Of a stretch of 13,749 nucleotides of DNA, positions 7,038-13,221 are shown one piece after another. The first letter of the stretch is position 1; the number at the start of each line of letters is the position of its first letter. The notes below the pieces were generated by a model. The model was not told where the DNA came from and did no database searches. It saw only the letters and a program-made list of their open reading frames with translations. The stretch covers positions 1-13,749 of the forward strand of contig JAKAMD010000048.1 of NCBI GenBank assembly GCA_021823875.1, read 5' to 3'. The position numbers and the translations under genes are program-made. The stretch comes from Pseudomonadota bacterium. GTDB taxonomy: Bacteria; Pseudomonadota; Alphaproteobacteria; Rhizobiales; Xanthobacteraceae.

Positions 7038-7874
7038 ATGACCGTCCGTGCCGATCAGGAAATCACCGCACAGGCGGCCGCTCAGTTGATGGAGCCGCTC
7101 ACCGAGATCGTGTCGCATGCGGCGGCGGCGACGCTGGCAACAGCGTTCAACGCGGTTGCCCGCCGCATCAAGGACGACCAATCCCCGGTGACCAGCGCCG
7201 ACGAGGCCTCGGAAGCGGTGATTCTCGACGGGCTTGCCCGCCTGTTGCCCGGGGTTCCGGTGGTGTCGGAGGAGAGCGTAGCGAACGCGCCCGGGCAGCT
7301 CGGCGCCAGTGTGGTGATCGTCGATCCGCTCGACGGCACCAAGGAATTTCTCGCCGGCCGTGACGAGTTCACCGTCAATGTCGCCATCGTCACCCACGGT
7401 CGGCCATTGGCCGGCCTGATCGCTGCTCCGGCGCAAGGACTGCTGTGGCGCGGCATCGTCGGCGGCGGCGCCGAGCGACTGCGGATCAAGTGGCAGACCG
7501 GCGCCATCGAGGAATGCAGTGCCATTCACGCGCGGCCGGCGCCAGAGCGTTTGCGGGCGCCGGTCTCGCGCAGCCATCTCGACCCGGCGTCCGAGAATTT
7601 TCTCGCGCGGCTGCCGCAGGTCGAGCGCTATGCCTGCGGCTCATCGGTAAAGTTCTGCCACCTCGCCCAGGGCGATGCCGACGTCTATCCGCGGCTGGCG
7701 CCGACGCACGAATGGGACATCGCGGCTGGCTGCGCGATTCTGGCGGCAGCGGGCGGCACGGTGACCGATCCGCACGGGCACCCGCTCCGCTTCGCGCAAC
7801 CGCAGGTGAAATACCTGGTGCCCGGCTTCATTGCCTGGGGCGATCCAGCGATGGTGCGGCCTACGTCGGCTTGA
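7038..7874 (+). CDS. cysQ: CysQ, 3'(2'),5'-bisphosphate nucleotidase
   Basis: CysQ hydrolyses 3'-phosphoadenosine 5'-phosphate to AMP, clearing a toxic by-product of sulfate assimilation and sulfonation. The 278-residue protein belongs to the Mg-dependent inositol monophosphatase superfamily. Visible metal-site motifs are the SEES acidic motif (E78/E79), DPLDGTKEF (96-104), typical of CysQ, and the C-terminal EWDIAAG (225-231) with D227. The DDQSPVTSADEAS segment (46-58) is the family's N-terminal signature. ATG 7038 is preceded by AAGGA about 9 nt upstream; an extension to 6918 overlaps chpT and is rejected. The gene is convergent with the YHS gene, leaving 11 bp between stops. PAP and inositol monophosphate specificities are close, but DGTKEF favours CysQ. 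Confidence 0.92.
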   Translation: MTVRADQEITAQAAAQLMEPLTEIVSHAAAATLATAFNAVARRIKDDQSPVTSADEASEAVILDGLARLLPGVPVVSEESVANAPGQLGASVVIVDPLDGTKEFLAGRDEFTVNVAIVTHGRPLAGLIAAPAQGLLWRGIVGGGAERLRIKWQTGAIEECSAIHARPAPERLRAPVSRSHLDPASENFLARLPQVERYACGSSVKFCHLAQGDADVYPRLAPTHEWDIAAGCAILAAAGGTVTDPHGHPLRFAQPQVKYLVPGFIAWGDPAMVRPTSA

Positions 7875-7885
7875 GGCCGGCTCGG

Positions 7886-8371
7886 TCAATGGCCGATAGA
7901 GCGCGCGACGGCCGGCCATTTGCGCTCGGCCACAAGGATGACGCGGCCGGGGTCGGTGAGGAACGTGCGGCGGGCGGCTTCGTCGTAGAAGAGATAAAGC
8001 CTTTGGCGCACGATCGCCCAAATCAGGGGATGGCCCGGCACCGACGCACCGCGGGCAATGGCCACCGGGTCATAACCGCCGAACCGCGGCATGTAGACCT
8101 GCGGATGTGCGGCAAAGGCAGCCTGGTTGCCGGGGTTGCGGAACTGCCAGATCGTGCCGTTGAGGCTCAATTCCCAGTCCGGCTTGCCCATCAGCGCCTT
8201 GTGGTCGACGAAATAGCTGATCGGATCGAAACCGCTGATCGCGAGGCCAGTGTGCGCATTGATCTCGACGTCGTGCGCAATCGCTGGAGGTGTTGAAATA
8301 CCTCCCCGCCCGAGCCCGACCGCCAAAGCGAGCATCAGCCATGGCTTTCGCTGGTGCCGTCCTGCCGTCAT
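7886..8371 (-). CDS. Exported YHS-domain protein
   Basis: A 161-residue protein with a basic N-terminus, a hydrophobic segment (about 11-23) and a plausible signal-peptide cleavage after AIA (about 32), so probably periplasmic. The YHS-like region (about 47-104) includes GFDPISYFVDHKALMG, then WQFRNPGNQAAFAAHPQVYMPRFGGY, the pattern of the exported YHS (seleno)protein family. A conserved C-terminal half follows with LYLFYDEAARRTFLTD. These proteins are thought to bind metals, but their role is poorly defined. In many members the segment after GGY carries a Cys; here it reads GGYDPVA, with no Cys anywhere in the mature protein. The ATG at 8371 is the longest in-frame start. GAGGA lies 15 nt upstream, which is rather far, so a later Met at residue 13 cannot be excluded. 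It is divergent from the eipA-like gene. Confidence 0.82.
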   Translation of the reverse strand: MTAGRHQRKPWLMLALAVGLGRGGISTPPAIAHDVEINAHTGLAISGFDPISYFVDHKALMGKPDWELSLNGTIWQFRNPGNQAAFAAHPQVYMPRFGGYDPVAIARGASVPGHPLIWAIVRQRLYLFYDEAARRTFLTDPGRVILVAERKWPAVARSIGH

Positions 8372-8480
8372 AGTTGCCGTGATATTTCCTCGATTCGGCC
8401 GCTCTCGTCGGGGACGCTACGGTGGCCGATGTGACGATCCGGTTAAATTGGGCTGGGGCTTTCATTCCATGGAGTATTCG

Positions 8481-9062
8481 ATGCGCGCGACCTTGCGGCT
8501 TGCGGCCCTGAGCTTTTGTCTCCTTGTCTTCGGCGTGGATCTCGCCGCCGCGCAGAGCGGTCCGCCGCCGCACCGGCGCGACACCTTTTCGGTCGATGAA
8601 GTGATCCACGAGGGCCACCGCTTTTTCGGGACGGTCTCGCGCGGTCTGGCCCTGGTGGTGCAGAAGGCTTTCAGCCAGTGGGGCGAGCCCAACGGCTATA
8701 TCCTCGGCCAGGAGGGCGGCGGCGCCTTCGTCGTGGGCCTGCGTTATGGCGACGGCACGCTCTATACCCGCAATGCCGGCGACCGCCGCGTCTTCTGGGA
8801 AGGCCCGTCGGTCGGCTTCGACGCCGGCGGCGAAGGCGCCCGCACCATGATGCTGGTCTACAAACTGCCGGCGACCGACGCGATCTATCAGCGTTTCGCC
8901 GGCATCGACGGCTCGGCCTATTTCATCGGCGGCTTCGGCATGACCGCGCTTACCGCCAACAACATCGTCGTGGTTCCGATCCGCTCCGGCGTCGGCTTTA
9001 GGCTGGGCGCCAATGTCGGCTATCTCAAATTTACGCCGAAGGCGACCTGGAATCCCTTCTGA
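8481..9062 (+). CDS. eipA: EipA-like periplasmic envelope protein (DUF1134)
   Basis: The 193-residue protein has a clear signal peptide (MRATLRLAALSFCLLVFG, cleavage likely after AAA at residue 24). A glycine-rich beta-strand domain follows, with RGLALVVQKAFSQWGEPNGY, GLRYGDGTLYTR and GEGARTMMLVYKLP, then GGFGMTALT and IPIRSGVGFRLGANVGYL-like strands. This is the DUF1134 pattern. The Brucella member EipA is a soluble periplasmic beta-barrel needed for envelope stress resistance and virulence, and its gene is reported to be directly activated by CtrA. ATG 8481 is chosen over ATG 8469 because GGAG sits 6 nt before it. The name is by family resemblance; no enzymatic function is known. The gene is 109 bp from its divergent YHS neighbour, and a lone TTAA half-site lies in that gap. 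Confidence 0.85.
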   Translation: MRATLRLAALSFCLLVFGVDLAAAQSGPPPHRRDTFSVDEVIHEGHRFFGTVSRGLALVVQKAFSQWGEPNGYILGQEGGGAFVVGLRYGDGTLYTRNAGDRRVFWEGPSVGFDAGGEGARTMMLVYKLPATDAIYQRFAGIDGSAYFIGGFGMTALTANNIVVVPIRSGVGFRLGANVGYLKFTPKATWNPF

Positions 9063-9077
9063 ACCGCATCCTGCGGT
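9063..9077 (+). terminator. Short hairpin at the eipA stop
   Basis: ACCGCA-TCC-TGCGGT forms a 6-bp stem with a 3-nt loop starting right after the eipA stop codon. No T-run follows, so it may only protect the mRNA end. Confidence 0.25.
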
Positions 9078-9158
9078 AGTACAGCCATGCCGCGAGTAGT
9101 ATGATCGCGCTTCTGATGGCTCTGTGAACGCGGCCATTCACGATAAAGATGCATCGCG

Positions 9159-9180
9159 CTGGCAGGGTTGATCCTGCCAG
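9159..9180 (+). terminator. Strong inverted repeat between eipA and the coiled-coil gene
   Basis: A perfect 8-bp inverted repeat (CTGGCAGG at 9159-9166, CCTGCCAG at 9173-9180) with a 6-nt loop lies 96 bp after eipA and 53 bp before the next start codon. It is followed after 7 nt by TTTT. It could be a terminator for eipA or an operator/leader hairpin for the downstream gene. Confidence 0.4.
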
Positions 9181-9233
9181 GCGATGGTTTTGCGCAACAG
9201 AGATAAGCGTGCTTGCGTCGGAGGCGTCGTCTC

Positions 9234-10529
9234 ATGATTGAACCGATCATGTATTTCGGGATCGGTTTCCTGGTCGCGGCTCTCATCGGGGTGGTAATCA
9301 TCCCCCTCGTCCATGGCCGCGCGGTGCGCCTGACCATGCGCCGCCTGGAAGCCGCGACGCCGCTGTCGATGGCCGAGATCCAGGCCGACAAGGACCAGCT
9401 GCGCGCCGAGTTCGCCATGTCGACGCGCCGGCTGGAAATGGCCGTCGAGCAACTCAAGACCAAGGGCACCAGCCAACTGGCCGAACTCGGCAAGAAAGGC
9501 GACGCCATCAACCGGCTGAAGATCGAGCTGGGCGAGAAGACCGCCACGATCTTCGCATTGGAAGCGCGCGACAAGGCATTGCGCGACCAGTTGCGCGCGA
9601 CCGAAGAGGAAGTCGCGGTCAAAGCCGCGGCCATGCATGACGCCGCGCGCACGCTCGCCGACAAGCAGGCCGAGCTCGCCAAATTGACGAACGAACTGGA
9701 CGAGCGCTCGACCTTCGCCGATGCGCAGAAGGTCGAGATCACGTCGCTCAAGGCGCAAATCGAAGCGCTCAAGGATCGGCTCACCGCCGCCGGCAACGAT
9801 CTCAAGGCGGTGGAAGACCGCCGCGAAGCCGAGCGCGTGGAATTGCGTGCCGCCACCAGAGAGCTCGAGGAAGAGCGCGGCAAGGTCGAGAATCTTGGCC
9901 GTCGTGTCGCGGAACTCGAACAGCAACTGGCGGCGCAGGCCACCGAAGCCGAAATCCTCGGCCGCCGCGCCGAAGACCTGGAGAACCGGCTGACCGAGCA
10001 ATCGCGTCTGCTCGCCCAGACCGAGGTCGAACTGAAGCACCGCATCGAAACGATCGCAGCCGCGCAGAAGACCGAAGCCGACCTGCGCGCGGCCATCGCC
10101 GAACTCGGCGAACGCACCGCCTCGGCCACCGAACGGCTCAAGGGCGAGAAGGCACAAGTGCAGGCCGAGCTCGACCGCACCAAGGACGAGCGCGACCGGC
10201 TCTCGCGCGATCTCGCCACCCTCAAGCGCGAGACCGAGGAAACCTGGGCCTCCGAGCGAGTGGAGAACTCGCTGCTGCGCGAGCGCATCAACGACGTCGC
10301 CGCCGAAGTGGCGCGGCTGGCCTCGGCGCTGGAAGGCCCTAACTCGCCGATCGATGCCCTGCTCGCCGCCGAGGGTGCGCGCGACCGCGGCACCGCCGCG
10401 ACCGCCGCCCATGCCGGTGTCGAGATCGGCGAAGGCATGCCGAGCGGCAATCTGGCCGACCGTATCCGCGCGCTGCAGAACCATGCCTCGCGCGTGCAGC
10501 CCGAAGACGACCCAAAAACACGGAATTAA
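9234..10529 (+). CDS. Membrane-anchored long coiled-coil protein of unknown function
   Basis: A 431-residue protein with one N-terminal membrane segment (about 5-26, MYFGIGFLVAALIGVVIIPL), followed by HGRAVRLTMRRLEAATPLSM. The region from about 50 to 380 is charged Ala/Glu/Lys/Arg heptad-like sequence, almost free of Pro and Gly, and a long coiled coil is likely. The last 50 residues (about 380-431) are less regular and include PNSPIDALLAAEGARDRG and a short helix NLADRIRALQNHA. The start ATG at 9234 has GGAGG 9 nt upstream. I recall similar conserved hypothetical proteins in Bradyrhizobium-type genomes but no function. The architecture suggests an inner-membrane tether facing the cytoplasm, which is inference from the short N-terminus and basic flank after the segment. 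The heptad bias makes long antisense frames on the opposite strand; these are shadows. Confidence 0.88.
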   Translation: MIEPIMYFGIGFLVAALIGVVIIPLVHGRAVRLTMRRLEAATPLSMAEIQADKDQLRAEFAMSTRRLEMAVEQLKTKGTSQLAELGKKGDAINRLKIELGEKTATIFALEARDKALRDQLRATEEEVAVKAAAMHDAARTLADKQAELAKLTNELDERSTFADAQKVEITSLKAQIEALKDRLTAAGNDLKAVEDRREAERVELRAATRELEEERGKVENLGRRVAELEQQLAAQATEAEILGRRAEDLENRLTEQSRLLAQTEVELKHRIETIAAAQKTEADLRAAIAELGERTASATERLKGEKAQVQAELDRTKDERDRLSRDLATLKRETEETWASERVENSLLRERINDVAAEVARLASALEGPNSPIDALLAAEGARDRGTAATAAHAGVEIGEGMPSGNLADRIRALQNHASRVQPEDDPKTRN

Positions 10530-10604
10530 GCGGGCCCTTCATTCCGGAGCCTGCCCTCTGGGGCCGCGCCGGAACGGCAGAATCAAGCGGGCGCCGCGCC
10601 GCGC

Positions 10605-10633
10605 TTGACACGTCTTTGCGGCACTCCTTATAT
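10605..10633 (+). promoter_or_regulatory. Sigma-70-type promoter of tRNA-Val
   Basis: TTGACA (10605-10610), a 17-nt spacer, then TTATAT (10628-10633), ending 18 nt before the tRNA. The perfect -35 and ideal spacing make this the best promoter in the window. Confidence 0.75.
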
Positions 10634-10651
10634 CCGCCCCGCCGCACGGGC

Positions 10652-10726
10652 GGGCGCTTAGCTCAGCGGGAGAGCGTTCCCTTCACACGGGAGAGGTCGT
10701 AGGTTCAATCCCTACAGCGCCCACCA
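10652..10726 (+). tRNA. tRNA-Val (anticodon CAC), CCA encoded
   Basis: A complete cloverleaf is readable: acceptor GGGCGCT/AGCGCCC, D-stem GCTC/GAGC, and an anticodon stem TTCCC/GGGAG (one G-U pair) with loop TTCACAC giving anticodon CAC (codon GUG). A 5-nt variable loop precedes the T-stem GTAGG/CCTAC with loop TTCAATC. The discriminator is A at 10723 and CCA is encoded at 10724-10726. Confidence 0.97.
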
Positions 10727-10748
10727 TTCCTCACGCATCGCCGATCGA

Positions 10749-11126
10749 TCACTGCCGTTTCGGCGGATCGCGCGTCATGTTCTTGGCGGCGAGTTCGTCG
10801 AGATAATCCTGCCAATTGCGGTCGTGGTTGCGGCCGAGCTCGCGCAGGAAGTCCCAGCTGTAGATGCCGGTCGAGTGCATGTCGTCGAACACCAGCCGCA
10901 CGGCGTAATTGCCGACCGGCAGCACCTCCATGATGCCGACATCGCGCTTGCCGGAGACGGTCTTGCGCTCCTCCGGCGAATGACCCTGCACTTCCGCGCT
11001 CGGGCTCAGCACCCGCAGATATTCGGCGGAGAAATCGTAACCCTCGCCGCCGCCGAAACTGACGGTGAACGTCTTGCGATCCTTGTGCAGGCGCAGTTCG
11101 GTGGGCCAGGCTTCGTCGGTACTCAT
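10749..11126 (-). CDS. DUF971 (GBBH-like N-terminal domain) protein
   Basis: A 125-residue cytoplasmic protein matching the DUF971 pattern: LRLHKDRKTFTVSF, then FSAEYLRVLSPSAEVQGH (32-49), and the hallmark IMEVLPVGNYAVRLVFDD (65-82) followed by HSTGIYSWDFLRELG (84-98). The fold resembles the small N-terminal domain of gamma-butyrobetaine hydroxylases. In other bacteria it occurs alone or fused to Mrp/ApbC-type iron-sulfur proteins, and its role is not settled. ATG 11126 gives the family N-terminus (MSTDEAW); the in-frame extension to 11162 would overlap the upstream gene by 11 nt. The gene follows the HTH-PBP regulator after 25 bp on the same strand, so the two are probably cotranscribed. No promoter of its own is visible. 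Confidence 0.88.
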   Translation of the reverse strand: MSTDEAWPTELRLHKDRKTFTVSFGGGEGYDFSAEYLRVLSPSAEVQGHSPEERKTVSGKRDVGIMEVLPVGNYAVRLVFDDMHSTGIYSWDFLRELGRNHDRNWQDYLDELAAKNMTRDPPKRQ

Positions 11127-11151
11127 GGCGGCTGTCTTAACAAGCGCGGCG

Positions 11152-12036
11152 TCAAAGCACAAACCGCACAGTGCCGGCTTCGCTCATGTCGTAGCCGCCA
11201 AGCTCCTGCGCGCGGGCGGTCAGTTCGCCCGAGCTCAGGAAGCGGATCAGCGTCTGTATGGGCCCGTGGAAATAATCGCGCTGGCGCATCACCAAATCGA
11301 AATGCTCCCAGACGATCGGCACGAAATCGAGCCCGGCCGCGTTGGCGACGCCGCGAGTCGCAATCCCGGTATCGGCGCGGCCGGCGCGGATCGCCTGCGC
11401 AATGTCGGGCCCGGTCGGGCAGACCGGCTGCACCGTGGCCAGCTGGTCGAGCGTGGCCTTCGCGCGTTCAAGCAGCGCCAGCAATAGCAGTTGCGCGCCA
11501 GCGCCTTTCGGCCGCATCGTCATGCGCGCGCCCTTGACGATGACGTCCTCGATGCTCGCGATCGCAAGCGGATTGCCGGGCGCCAGCACGAAGCCCTGTT
11601 CGCGCCGGCAGAAAGCAATCATGACCGCGTCCTGCAGATCGCTGCGCGCGGTCATCACCGCCATGTTGCCGTCCGCCGCCGGATCCTCCAGCGCATGCAG
11701 ATGGATGGCGGCGGCAATACACTCGCCCGCGATAAAACGATGGAAGCCGGCCTCGCTCCCGACCGCCAGCGTCGCCAGTCCCGAGCCGCTTTCGCGCAGG
11801 GCCCATTCCAGCAGCGGGTCATGGCTGCCCCCCACGATCGGCGCCGGCTCCGGACGCGTCATGCCCGCCGGGCGCGAGACGCTGGACGAAAGCCAATGGT
11901 CGAGCTCGGCCTTGGGAAACAGCCAACGGCCGGTGACCTTGGTGCAAGGGACGGTGCCCTCTGCCACCATTTCGTAGATCTTGCGTTCCTTGAGGCGAAG
12001 ATAGGTCGCAGCCTCGGCTGTCGTGAGAAGCTTCAT
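11152..12036 (-). CDS. One-component regulator: excisionase-type HTH plus PBP-like sensor domain
   Basis: A 294-residue protein. Residues 1-50 (LLTTAEAATYLRLKERKIYEMV ... GRWLFPKAELDHWL) form an excisionase/MerR-type DNA-binding module. A Pro-rich linker (about 53-68) leads to a periplasmic-binding-protein-like domain (about 70-294, PF12727-type). Recognisable parts are GSGLATLAVGSEAGFHRFIAGE, FVLAPGNPLAI, MTMRPKGAGAQLLLLALLER and GRADTGIATRGVANAAGLDFVPIVWEHFDLVM. The architecture is that of cytoplasmic ligand-sensing regulators; relatives are often tied to oxyanions such as molybdate or tungstate, but no ligand can be assigned here and no transporter is in view. ATG 12036 has CAGG about 8 nt upstream, and a 14-bp palindrome overlaps that site, suggesting autoregulation. 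The downstream DUF971 gene probably shares the transcript. Confidence 0.88.
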   Translation of the reverse strand: MKLLTTAEAATYLRLKERKIYEMVAEGTVPCTKVTGRWLFPKAELDHWLSSSVSRPAGMTRPEPAPIVGGSHDPLLEWALRESGSGLATLAVGSEAGFHRFIAGECIAAAIHLHALEDPAADGNMAVMTARSDLQDAVMIAFCRREQGFVLAPGNPLAIASIEDVIVKGARMTMRPKGAGAQLLLLALLERAKATLDQLATVQPVCPTGPDIAQAIRAGRADTGIATRGVANAAGLDFVPIVWEHFDLVMRQRDYFHGPIQTLIRFLSSGELTARAQELGGYDMSEAGTVRFVL

Positions 12037-12046
12037 CGTTCAAACC

Positions 12047-12060
12047 TGCACGTACGTGCA
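12047..12060. promoter_or_regulatory. Perfect 14-bp palindrome, candidate operator
   Basis: TGCACGTACGTGCA is a perfect palindrome whose near edge is 10 nt from the regulator's start codon and touches its ribosome binding site. Its position suits autorepression by the adjacent HTH protein. Binding is inferred. Confidence 0.5.
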
Positions 12061-12705
12061 CGAGTTCTGCTGTTTAATGGAACCCAAAAGGAACAAGCAG
12101 CTAAACATTCATATGGCACAATGCGCAAGACTATCGATTTATGAATATGAACGAATAAAGCGCTTTCCATGCCATCTCTGGATACCACAACGTGTGATCC
12201 GCGGCGCTCACTCCCATTTTGTCGAGTTGGCTTTCGTTGTCTGTTTCAATAACGGCCGATCGGTGCGAACCACGAAGGCGCACGGCTCGCGGAATGTTGC
12301 GGCGCGACATTTTTCATGACGCGCGCATTTGCGCGGGAAGCTTCCGTCACCTGAAGCGCCGGCACTTGGTCACGATGTTCGTCGAGGACCGAGAAGCCAC
12401 TTCGCGCCGCGCGTTTGAAACAAAAGGGACCACCACCCGAAGCGGTTTCTAAGCAGCATCTTTCGATGATGATCCAAGACCGATTTCTCATGGGCACGCG
12501 CCCTGTTCACAAGATCAACGCTCAACCGCCCGAGATGCAGACGAACCGAGTATCCAAAGAAGTGCGGCCTTGCCCTCCACCTGCAACAAACGGCCCGGCG
12601 TCGCAAACAGATGGATTGCTCGCTCTCGAACGGACAGGGGTAGCGCTGGAGCCGGAATCAGCTCCGCCATAGAAAACAGCGCCAAATCAATAGCTTAAGG
12701 AATTT
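12061..12705. other. Stretch without a convincing gene between the HTH-PBP gene and tRNA-Glu
   Basis: About 645 bp hold no frame with a good start, ribosome binding site and recognisable product. The first 150 bp are clearly AT-richer than the rest of the window (for example TTTATGAATATGAACGAAT). Short frames exist on both strands: plus 12061-12319 and 12415-12672, minus 12246-12497 and 12370-12606. None resembles a known family. The minus frame at 12246-12497 has the most coding-like third positions (SGFSVLDEHRDQVPALQ), so it could be a gene remnant. The regulator's promoter must lie at the left end. A 9-bp inverted repeat lies at the right end. Confidence 0.5.
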
Positions 12706-12712
12706 TGGCGCT
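12678..12712 (-). repeat. Inverted repeat joining the tRNA-Glu 3' end to downstream DNA
   Basis: AGCGCCAAA (12678-12686) and TTTGGCGCT (12704-12712) form a perfect 9-bp inverted repeat with a 17-nt loop. On the minus strand the first arm contains the last acceptor bases, discriminator and CCA of tRNA-Glu, and the second arm is followed by GTTTTC. It could be a terminator that uses the tRNA end, or the trace of an integration event. Confidence 0.45.
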
Positions 12713-12781
12713 CCCTACGGGAATCGAACCCGTGTTTCAGCCTTGAGAGGGCCGCGTCCTAGACCGCTAGACGAAGGGAGC
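12706..12781 (-). tRNA. tRNA-Glu (anticodon CTC), CCA encoded
   Basis: On the minus strand the sequence begins GCTCCCTTCGTCTAGCGG and has acceptor GCTCCCT/AGGGAGC. The anticodon arm is CGGCC-CTCTCAA-GGCTG, giving anticodon CTC (codon GAG). The T-arm is ACGGG-TTCGATT-CCCGT. The discriminator is G and CCA is encoded at 12706-12708. The TTCGTCTAG D-region is typical of bacterial tRNA-Glu. Confidence 0.97.
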
Positions 12782-12796
12782 TTAGCCGAGGCGCTG

Positions 12797-12825
12797 GAGA
12801 TAGCCTCGATCCGCCGGGGGCGCAA
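12797..12825 (-). promoter_or_regulatory. Possible tRNA-Glu promoter
   Basis: On the minus strand TTGCGC (12825-12820), a 17-nt spacer and TATCTC (12802-12797) end 15 nt before the tRNA 5' end. Each hexamer matches only in part; spacing and position are good. Confidence 0.35.
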
Positions 12826-12837
12826 GCTTGCCGGCGG
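12811..12837 (-). terminator. GC-rich inverted repeat after the DUF6476-like gene
   Basis: CCGCCGG (12811-12817) and CCGGCGG (12831-12837) form a 7-bp inverted repeat whose interior contains the palindrome GCAAGCTTGC (12822-12831). It lies 22 bp beyond the stop of the minus-strand gene and overlaps the proposed -35 of tRNA-Glu. There is no T-run. Confidence 0.35.
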
Positions 12838-12859
12838 AGCCTGAGAGAACCGGGGTGCT

Positions 12860-13198
12860 TCAGCGCTCCGGTGCCAGCCGCAGGCGCGCCAGCGGCTTGA
12901 GCGTGTTCAGGTCATAGCTGCGCAGCTCGACCGCGCCGTTGACCTCGACGGTAAGCACGACGCGGCCCTCGCCGACCGCGCTGGAAAGCACCTTGGCCCC
13001 GGCCGGCAGGGTGGCCGTCAGGTCGGGCGTCGGTGGCGGCGGCGGCGCGCTTCCCTGCCAGTGCGAAACGCGATAGCCGATGACGACAAAGACGAAGCCG
13101 ACCGCGATCACCGTGGTCAGGGTCGCGATCATCATCAGCCGGCGCACGCGGGCAATGGCGGCGGCGGCTTGCGGATCGAGCGGTTTGTCGTCGGACAT
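12860..13198 (-). CDS. Small single-pass membrane protein, DUF6476-like
   Basis: A 112-residue protein with a hydrophilic N-terminus (MSDDKPLDPQAAAAIARVRR), one membrane segment (about 20-43, LMMIATLTTVIAVGFVFVVIGY) and a Pro-rich tether (PPPPPTPD, about 52-59). A small beta-rich C-terminal domain follows (LPAGAKVLSSAVGEGRVVLTVEV ... LRSYDLNTLKPLARLRL), probably periplasmic. The layout matches small alphaproteobacterial proteins annotated DUF6476 that I recall beside rluD; the assignment is tentative and the function unknown. ATG 13198 is preferred; a TTG at 13210 would add four residues. No clear ribosome binding site precedes either. It is divergent from the RluD-family gene with only 23 bp between start codons. 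Confidence 0.75.
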   Translation of the reverse strand: MSDDKPLDPQAAAAIARVRRLMMIATLTTVIAVGFVFVVIGYRVSHWQGSAPPPPPTPDLTATLPAGAKVLSSAVGEGRVVLTVEVNGAVELRSYDLNTLKPLARLRLAPER

Positions 13199-13221
13199 CG
13201 GTTGAGCCAAAGTCAGAGAGA

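Noticed and set aside
9020..10450. Long minus-strand open frame (476 codons, Ser/Arg-rich)
   Set aside because: Antisense to the coiled-coil gene; the composition is what the reverse complement of Ala/Glu/Lys/Arg heptads gives, and there is no ribosome binding site or family signature.
9138..10484. Second long minus-strand open frame (448 codons, Gly/Leu/Phe-rich)
   Set aside because: Another antisense frame of the same coiled-coil gene, produced by high GC and biased codons.
10542..10574. TTCCGG...CCGGAA inverted repeat after the coiled-coil gene
   Set aside because: A 6-bp stem with a 21-nt loop and no T-run in very GC-rich DNA is likely by chance.
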